From contig CAJUKA010000005.1 in NCBI GenBank assembly GCA_910586585.1, positions 52,231 through 116,230 of the forward strand: 64,000 nt of DNA, written 5' to 3'. The notes below the pieces were generated by a model. The model was not told where the DNA came from, did no database searches, and saw only the letters and a program-made list of their open reading frames with translations. This DNA is from an uncultured Lachnospiraceae bacterium. Lineage in GTDB: Bacteria; Bacillota; Clostridia; Lachnospirales; Lachnospiraceae. The position numbers were made by a program, and so were the translations under genes. The first letter of the stretch is position 1. Every line of letters begins with the position of its first letter. Shown here in pieces: positions 59,308-64,000 of this stretch.

Positions 59308-61440
59308 ATGGAATTAAATGCTAATAAACAAAAATTAAAAGAATATCGCGAGCGTGCGAAAGCTTTGGTTGCGCAGATGACACTCGAAGAAAAGGTTGCG
59401 CAAACCCTTCATAAATCACCAGCGATTGAACGTCTTGGAATAAAAAAATATAATTGGTGGAATGAAGCGCTTCATGGTGTAGCACGTGCAGGCACAGCTA
59501 CTGTTTTTCCGCAGGCAATCGGAATGGCAGCGTCGTTTGATGAGGATTTGCTGGAAGAGGTTGGAGAAGCTGTTTCAACAGAAGCGCGGGCAAAATTTAA
59601 TATGCAGCAGGGCAGCGAAGATACAGATATTTATAAGGGACTAACATTTTGGGCGCCCAATGTCAATATTTTCAGGGACCCAAGATGGGGAAGAGGTCAT
59701 GAGACATTTGGAGAAGATCCTTATTTAACAAGCCGCCTGGGAGTACGATATATAAAGGGACTGCAAGGGCATGATGAGAATTATTTGAAGGCGGCAGCAT
59801 GCGCCAAGCATTTTGCAGTACATAGTGGGCCGGAAGCAGTACGGCACGAATTTGATGCCGTTGTGAGCAAACAGGATTTGAGAGAAACATATCTTCCCGC
59901 ATTTCAGGCATGTGTGCAGGAAGCGCATGTAGAAAGTGTTATGGGAGCTTACAACAGGACAAATGGAGTCCCTTGCTGTGGAAATCATGAATTGCTGATT
60001 GATATTTTGAGAAAAGAATGGGGATTTGAGGGACATGTGACCTCGGACTGTGGTGCAATCAGAGATTTTCATGAATGGCATGGTGTGACTTCAACGGCGC
60101 AGGAGTCTGCGGCGATGGCAATGGCAAATGGCTGTGATCTCAATTGCGGGGAACTGTTTGCGTATCTGACGCAAGCAGTAAAAGACGGGCTGGTAGAGGA
60201 ATCACGTATCAATGAGGCGGTGGTAAACTTGTTTACTGCGCGTATGAAGCTTGGGGTGTTTGACAAAAAGGAAAAGAATCCTTTTGACAGTATTCCCTAT
60301 ACAGTTGTAGATTCCAAAGAAATGAGGGAACTCAACACAAAAACCGCAGCAGAGTCGATAGTGCTTTTGAAAAATCAAAATCATACCTTGCCGCTGGATA
60401 AACACAAAATCAAAACAATCGGTGTAATTGGACCAAATGCAGATAACAGAAAGGCATTGGAAGGAAATTATGAGGGTACTGCTTCAAGGTACGTGACGGT
60501 ATTGGAAGGGATACAGGATTATGTAGGCGATGAGGTACGCGTACTGTATTCTCTTGGATGTCACTTGTATAAAGACCGTACAACCAATCTGGCGGAGGCA
60601 AATGACAGAAGTTCAGAGGTGCGCGGTGTATGCAGGGAAAGCGACGTGATCGTTGCAGTGATGGGAATGGATGCCACACTTGAGGGAGAACAAGGGGACG
60701 CAGGCAATGAATATGGCAGCGGAGATAAACCCAATCTTAAACTTCCAGGGATACAGCATGATATTCTCAAGATTGCAAAGGAATACAATAAACCAGTGAT
60801 ATTAGTGGTTCTTAGCGGCAGCGCGGTAGCGCTCACATGGGAACAAGAGCATTTAGATGCGGTAGTGCAGGGATGGTATCCAGGTGCGCAGGGTGGAAAG
60901 GCGATTGCCATGATGCTTTTTGGCGAAACCAATCCACAGGGGAAGCTTCCAATAACATTTTATAAAACGACAGAGGAACTCCCTGATTTTGAGGATTATT
61001 CCATGAAAGGGCGGACGTACAGATATATGACACAGGAGGCGCTGTATCCGTTTGGCTATGGACTTTCCTATACAGAATTTTATTATACGAATGCAGTATT
61101 TGCCAAAACCCCTGATGTAAAAGAAGGCGTAGAAATTAATGTTACAATAAAAAATACAGGTGTTATTGATGGTACAGAAACAGTTCAGGCATATGTAAAG
61201 GCGAAAAAAGAAGGAGCGCCCAATGCACAGCTTAAGGGCATTAAGAAAGTATTTTTGAAGGCAGGAGAAGAAAAGACAGTGTCAATTTATCTGCCAGCGC
61301 AGTCGTTTATGCTGTTTGATGAAAACGGAATAGCGCAGTATGCCACACAAGGTTATGAAATCAGTGTTGGCGGTTCGCAACCAGATGCAAGAAGCTGTGA
61401 ACTTATGGGCAAGAAGCCGCTGATATTAACAATTGATTGA
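59308..61440 (+). CDS. GH3 beta-glycosidase, xylosidase/arabinosidase-like
   Basis: 710 residues, cytoplasmic (no signal peptide). GH3 N-terminal barrel (about 20-300), GH3 C-terminal domain (about 350-580) and a fibronectin-III-like domain (about 615-700). The nucleophile is D247 in VTSDCGAI, the SDC form common in beta-xylosidases, and the opening NWWNEALHGVARAG also fits that group; glucosidases usually have SDW. KHF at 167-169 is conserved. Together with the isomerase it suggests use of xylo- or arabino-oligosaccharides taken up by a transporter elsewhere. Confidence 0.9.
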   Translation: MELNANKQKLKEYRERAKALVAQMTLEEKVAQTLHKSPAIERLGIKKYNWWNEALHGVARAGTATVFPQAIGMAASFDEDLLEEVGEAVSTEARAKFNMQQGSEDTDIYKGLTFWAPNVNIFRDPRWGRGHETFGEDPYLTSRLGVRYIKGLQGHDENYLKAAACAKHFAVHSGPEAVRHEFDAVVSKQDLRETYLPAFQACVQEAHVESVMGAYNRTNGVPCCGNHELLIDILRKEWGFEGHVTSDCGAIRDFHEWHGVTSTAQESAAMAMANGCDLNCGELFAYLTQAVKDGLVEESRINEAVVNLFTARMKLGVFDKKEKNPFDSIPYTVVDSKEMRELNTKTAAESIVLLKNQNHTLPLDKHKIKTIGVIGPNADNRKALEGNYEGTASRYVTVLEGIQDYVGDEVRVLYSLGCHLYKDRTTNLAEANDRSSEVRGVCRESDVIVAVMGMDATLEGEQGDAGNEYGSGDKPNLKLPGIQHDILKIAKEYNKPVILVVLSGSAVALTWEQEHLDAVVQGWYPGAQGGKAIAMMLFGETNPQGKLPITFYKTTEELPDFEDYSMKGRTYRYMTQEALYPFGYGLSYTEFYYTNAVFAKTPDVKEGVEINVTIKNTGVIDGTETVQAYVKAKKEGAPNAQLKGIKKVFLKAGEEKTVSIYLPAQSFMLFDENGIAQYATQGYEISVGGSQPDARSCELMGKKPLILTID

Positions 61441-61463
61441 AAGTTTATATGATAAAATTTATT

Positions 61464-61490
61464 CAGGCGCTCATTTTGGAGCGCCTGTTT
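61464..61490 (+). terminator. Terminator-like hairpin after the GH3 gene
   Basis: CAGGCGCTC, six-base loop ATTTTG, GAGCGCCTG form a perfect nine-bp stem followed by only three T, so termination may be weak. Confidence 0.6.
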
Positions 61491-61515
61491 ATGCTCAGCG
61501 TAATATGTTTCAGTG

Positions 61516-63657
61516 TTATTGTTTTAAATGGAAGCGGTTTACCAATTCATGCAGCCGCTTTGACTGACTAGACAATTCTGAACTTGTTGCAGCGCTGTTT
61601 TGCGCAAAAGAAGAATTAGATTGAACCACTTTGCTGATGAGATCAATATTTTCTGCAAGCTGCTCCAATACTGTATTCTGGTTTTGTGAAGCATTGCTGA
61701 TTTTATCCATAGAACCTAAAATTTCTTCTGCTCCTTTTACAACCGCTTCAAGAGATTTGGCAGTGTTATCTGCAATTTCCATACCATTTTCTACAGCTTT
61801 TTGGGAGCTTTCGATCAAATCTGCTGTTTGATTGACTGCTTCCGCACTCTTCGTTGCCAGTTCACGAATTTCATTTGCAACAACAGCAAATCCTTTTCCT
61901 GCCAATCCAGCCCTTGCGGCTTCTATGGAAGCATTTAAAGAAAGTAGGTTCGTTTGTCCGGCAATGTCTTCAATCGTTTTCACTATTTTTTCGATTTGGA
62001 CAGAAGCATGATTGATATTTGACATTGCATGAATTAGGTGTTCCATTTCCTGATTGCTTTTTTCTATGCATTTGTTGACTTCAGAAACAGAATGGTTGGC
62101 ATTTTGGGCATCATTTGCGTTTGCCGCCACATCTTTTGCAAGACTGTCTATGGAAGCCGCCAACTGATCAATTGCTGCTGCCTGTTCTGTAGCGCCATCC
62201 GAGAGAACTTGTGCACCGTCTGAAACACTTTGCGAACTGTGAGAAACTTCATCGGCAGAAACAACAATTTGATGCAAAGTGTCATTTAAGGACTGAGAAA
62301 TTTTTTCAATAGATATCTGGATGGGGATAAAATCACCAATATAGTTCTGTGTGATAGTAATATCCATGTTGTTCTCAGCCATTTGGGAAAGCTGATCGGA
62401 AATATCCTTCACGTAGTTGCTGATAGTCTCGCTGATATGATTAAATGCCTGTGAAAGGCGTCCCAATTCATCATCAGACTGGATATCAATATGTATATTC
62501 AAATCACCGGCTTCTAACCTAGCTGCTTCGTCTGTAATTATTTGAATCGGAGCCAATGAGTTTTTGATAATTCGGTTCACTGAGACTAACAGTATCGTGC
62601 CCAACAATATTACAATAAAAGTGAGTTTTCCAGCACCTTCTATAATGGGCCCATTGAATTCGCTGTTGTTGACAGACAGATGCAAGGTCCACTGTGTTTT
62701 TCCATTAACCGTGAGCGGAATAGAAACCGAAATCCCTCTTTTTCCTGTACTATAATTTTTGCCACGCTGAATAATATAACGGCTGTTTTCATGCTCTCCT
62801 TCTGGCATGGCGTGAATTTTATCTGCATTTTTTACCATTGTATCATAACCGACATCAGAAGCATGTTTTCCAAGCGTAGTATCATCGGCAGAATCAACCA
62901 AAATCGTTCCATCTTCTGCAAGCGCTACCAAATGCGCAGATTTGTAGTCAGTGTTAACCAGCAATTTTTCCTGCATATTATCCAACGCCACATCTACTCC
63001 AGACACACCAAGAAATACACCTTCAGCATCCCAGACAGGAGCGATGATGCTGATCATCATAATGTTTTCTCCCATCAGTTCATATATGTAAGGGTCCATA
63101 ACATAAGGTTCCCCTGTCTGCTTTATCTGCATGTAATATTCTTTTTCGTAATTATCAAAGGCGTCTTCATGTTTTTCAAAAAGGTACCCTGTGTTTTGTT
63201 CATTTGGATAGACAACTGCTTCATAAGCAATGTCCTTTTTATGCACAGAATAAGGAACGCCGTTGGCATCTGCAATTTTATTTTGCTCAAAATAAGCAAA
63301 TCCTGTGGTAAAGTCATCTCCACCCTCTAAAAGGCCCACTAAAGCAGTGTCAATTGCATTTCTTTGCTCTTTTGGGTCCAAAGTAGAAATGTTTCGCAGA
63401 GAGCCGGCAAATGCAACTGCTTTTCCATAGGAGCTTTCGATATCGTTTGCAAGTAAAAATGCATTTTCATAGGCAACTGCGGTAAGTTTTTCTTTGTTTA
63501 CCTGAATCAACGATTTGGCTGCAAGAATAGCTGACATCAAGACAGTCAACAAAAAAATAACAGCAACGATCAGTGCCATTTTAGAAATAATCTTTTTGCT
63601 AAGACTGTTTTTTTCGCCAGAATTTGGTGCTTTCGCAATCTTATCTTTTTGTAACAT
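61516..63657 (-). CDS. Methyl-accepting chemotaxis protein with dCache-type sensor
   Basis: About 713 residues. TM1 at about 27-50, a large extracellular domain (about 55-330) of the double-Cache type (YAYFEQN, KEYYMQIKQTGEPYVMDPYIYELMGENIMMISIIAPVW, GVDVALDNMQEKL, QWTLHLSVNNSEF), TM2 at about 340-360, HAMP (IQIITDEAARLEAGDLNIHI), then signalling helices with tip EDIAGQTNLLSLNASIEAARAGLAGKGFAVVANEIR. GGAGG six bases before the ATG at 63657. dCache domains bind small ligands, often amino acids, so it is likely a nutrient receptor. Confidence 0.95.
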   Translation of the reverse strand: MLQKDKIAKAPNSGEKNSLSKKIISKMALIVAVIFLLTVLMSAILAAKSLIQVNKEKLTAVAYENAFLLANDIESSYGKAVAFAGSLRNISTLDPKEQRNAIDTALVGLLEGGDDFTTGFAYFEQNKIADANGVPYSVHKKDIAYEAVVYPNEQNTGYLFEKHEDAFDNYEKEYYMQIKQTGEPYVMDPYIYELMGENIMMISIIAPVWDAEGVFLGVSGVDVALDNMQEKLLVNTDYKSAHLVALAEDGTILVDSADDTTLGKHASDVGYDTMVKNADKIHAMPEGEHENSRYIIQRGKNYSTGKRGISVSIPLTVNGKTQWTLHLSVNNSEFNGPIIEGAGKLTFIVILLGTILLVSVNRIIKNSLAPIQIITDEAARLEAGDLNIHIDIQSDDELGRLSQAFNHISETISNYVKDISDQLSQMAENNMDITITQNYIGDFIPIQISIEKISQSLNDTLHQIVVSADEVSHSSQSVSDGAQVLSDGATEQAAAIDQLAASIDSLAKDVAANANDAQNANHSVSEVNKCIEKSNQEMEHLIHAMSNINHASVQIEKIVKTIEDIAGQTNLLSLNASIEAARAGLAGKGFAVVANEIRELATKSAEAVNQTADLIESSQKAVENGMEIADNTAKSLEAVVKGAEEILGSMDKISNASQNQNTVLEQLAENIDLISKVVQSNSSFAQNSAATSSELSSQSKRLHELVNRFHLKQ

Positions 63658-63693
63658 AAAAATTCCTCCATGCAATTATTATTTCAGTATATT

Positions 63694-63722
63694 ATTATAT
63701 CGGTATCTTTTTGAGAAGTCAA
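63694..63722 (-). promoter_or_regulatory. Sigma-A promoter of the Cache chemoreceptor
   Basis: Minus strand TTGACT (63717-63722) and perfect TATAAT (63694-63699), spacer 17 bases, 37 bases before the start codon. Confidence 0.75.
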
Positions 63723-64000
63723 TTTGTTGTTGAAATAGAATTGTAAACATTTTGATACAATTCTCGCGGCAGAACGGCGGATAGTCGGGAATTGACGGCA
63801 CTTGTGGGGCAGAATGGGGCAAATCGTGGCAATAGGGGTGGTGGGGTACTACGGTTTTACTACGAGTGAGGGTATTTAAAACTGAAAGTGTGGAAAACAA
63901 GACTCGAAGTGCTGTTATTGCATTTTCGGGTCTTTTATTATTCTGACACCACTTTACAACTTTTTGAAAAATAAAATAACGCACAAGGTACTTTCGGGTG
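63723..64000. other. Non-coding end of window with G-runs, short direct repeats and a hairpin
   Basis: No convincing gene. Four GGGG tracts at 63806, 63816, 63835 and 63843 lie in a 41-base stretch, unusual for this AT-rich genome. TGGGGCA occurs at 63805 and 63815 and TACTACG at 63847 and 63858, an 11-base period. A hairpin AAGACTCGAA/TTCGGGTCTT at 63899-63934 with one wobble precedes TTATTATT and may be a terminator for a plus-strand transcript. The feature that explains these signals probably continues outside the window. Confidence 0.45.

Overview
The window reads as a low-G+C, anaerobic Firmicutes chromosome, most likely a Lachnospiraceae-type gut Clostridium. This is inferred from gene content, not from a database match: AddAB recombination proteins, a T-box-controlled aspS-gatCAB operon, PepF, several chemotaxis receptors, an ATPase-less oligosaccharide ABC transporter with a YesN/YesM-type regulator pair, and tight Shine-Dalgarno-led gene packing. 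There is no rRNA, prophage, insertion sequence or CRISPR array. One tRNA (Leu, anticodon TAG) is present.

Layout. 1-7253: housekeeping and envelope genes (DUF815 ATPase, Na/Pi symporter, DUF1624 membrane protein, MATE exporter, MetF, M14 peptidoglycan peptidase). 7255-12969: a TetR regulator divergent from a five-gene set (SCP2-like protein, alpha/beta hydrolase, condensation-domain-like protein, acyl carrier protein, AMP-forming ligase). Two GACC-N3-GGTC operators bracket the promoter. This is the best candidate for an undescribed biosynthetic system. 12985-18739: a T-box riboswitch with specifier AAC (overlapping GAA) ahead of aspS-gatC-gatA-gatB, the tRNA-dependent amidation pathway. 18972-21489: a zinc-ribbon/HTH protein, a FIST sensor and a soluble chemoreceptor.

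21580-31875: a sugar locus. A histidine kinase and AraC-type response regulator face a lipoprotein-permease-permease transporter, an apparently cytoplasmic GH66 dextranase-family enzyme and a GH13 oligo-1,6-glucosidase, which fits import and intracellular breakdown of alpha-1,6-glucans. 32035-33524: an HTH-Uma2 nuclease fused protein translationally coupled to a DprA-like protein. 33670-46463: chemoreceptor, PepF, AddB-AddA, HAD phosphatase, CPBP protease. 46581-50559: flavin reductase, tRNA-Leu, XRE regulator and a DpnII-type (GATC) restriction-modification operon with two methylases. 50785-53760: OmpR-type two-component system and a secreted protein. 54006-56353: radical SAM protein and its UDG-linked partner, an uncharacterised DNA repair or modification pair. 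56428-61440: LacI regulator with two palindromic operators, sugar isomerase and GH3 glycosidase. 61516-63657: Cache-type chemoreceptor. The last 340 bases hold a G-run-rich non-coding stretch.

A dispersed repeat family occurs four times (about 13445, 28360, 31990, 55392). Each copy has a small GC hairpin followed directly by the ribosome binding site of the next gene, and base changes between copies largely keep the hairpin paired. Two loci carry tandem 116-117 bp units containing a larger inverted repeat. I can see no established explanation for this family.
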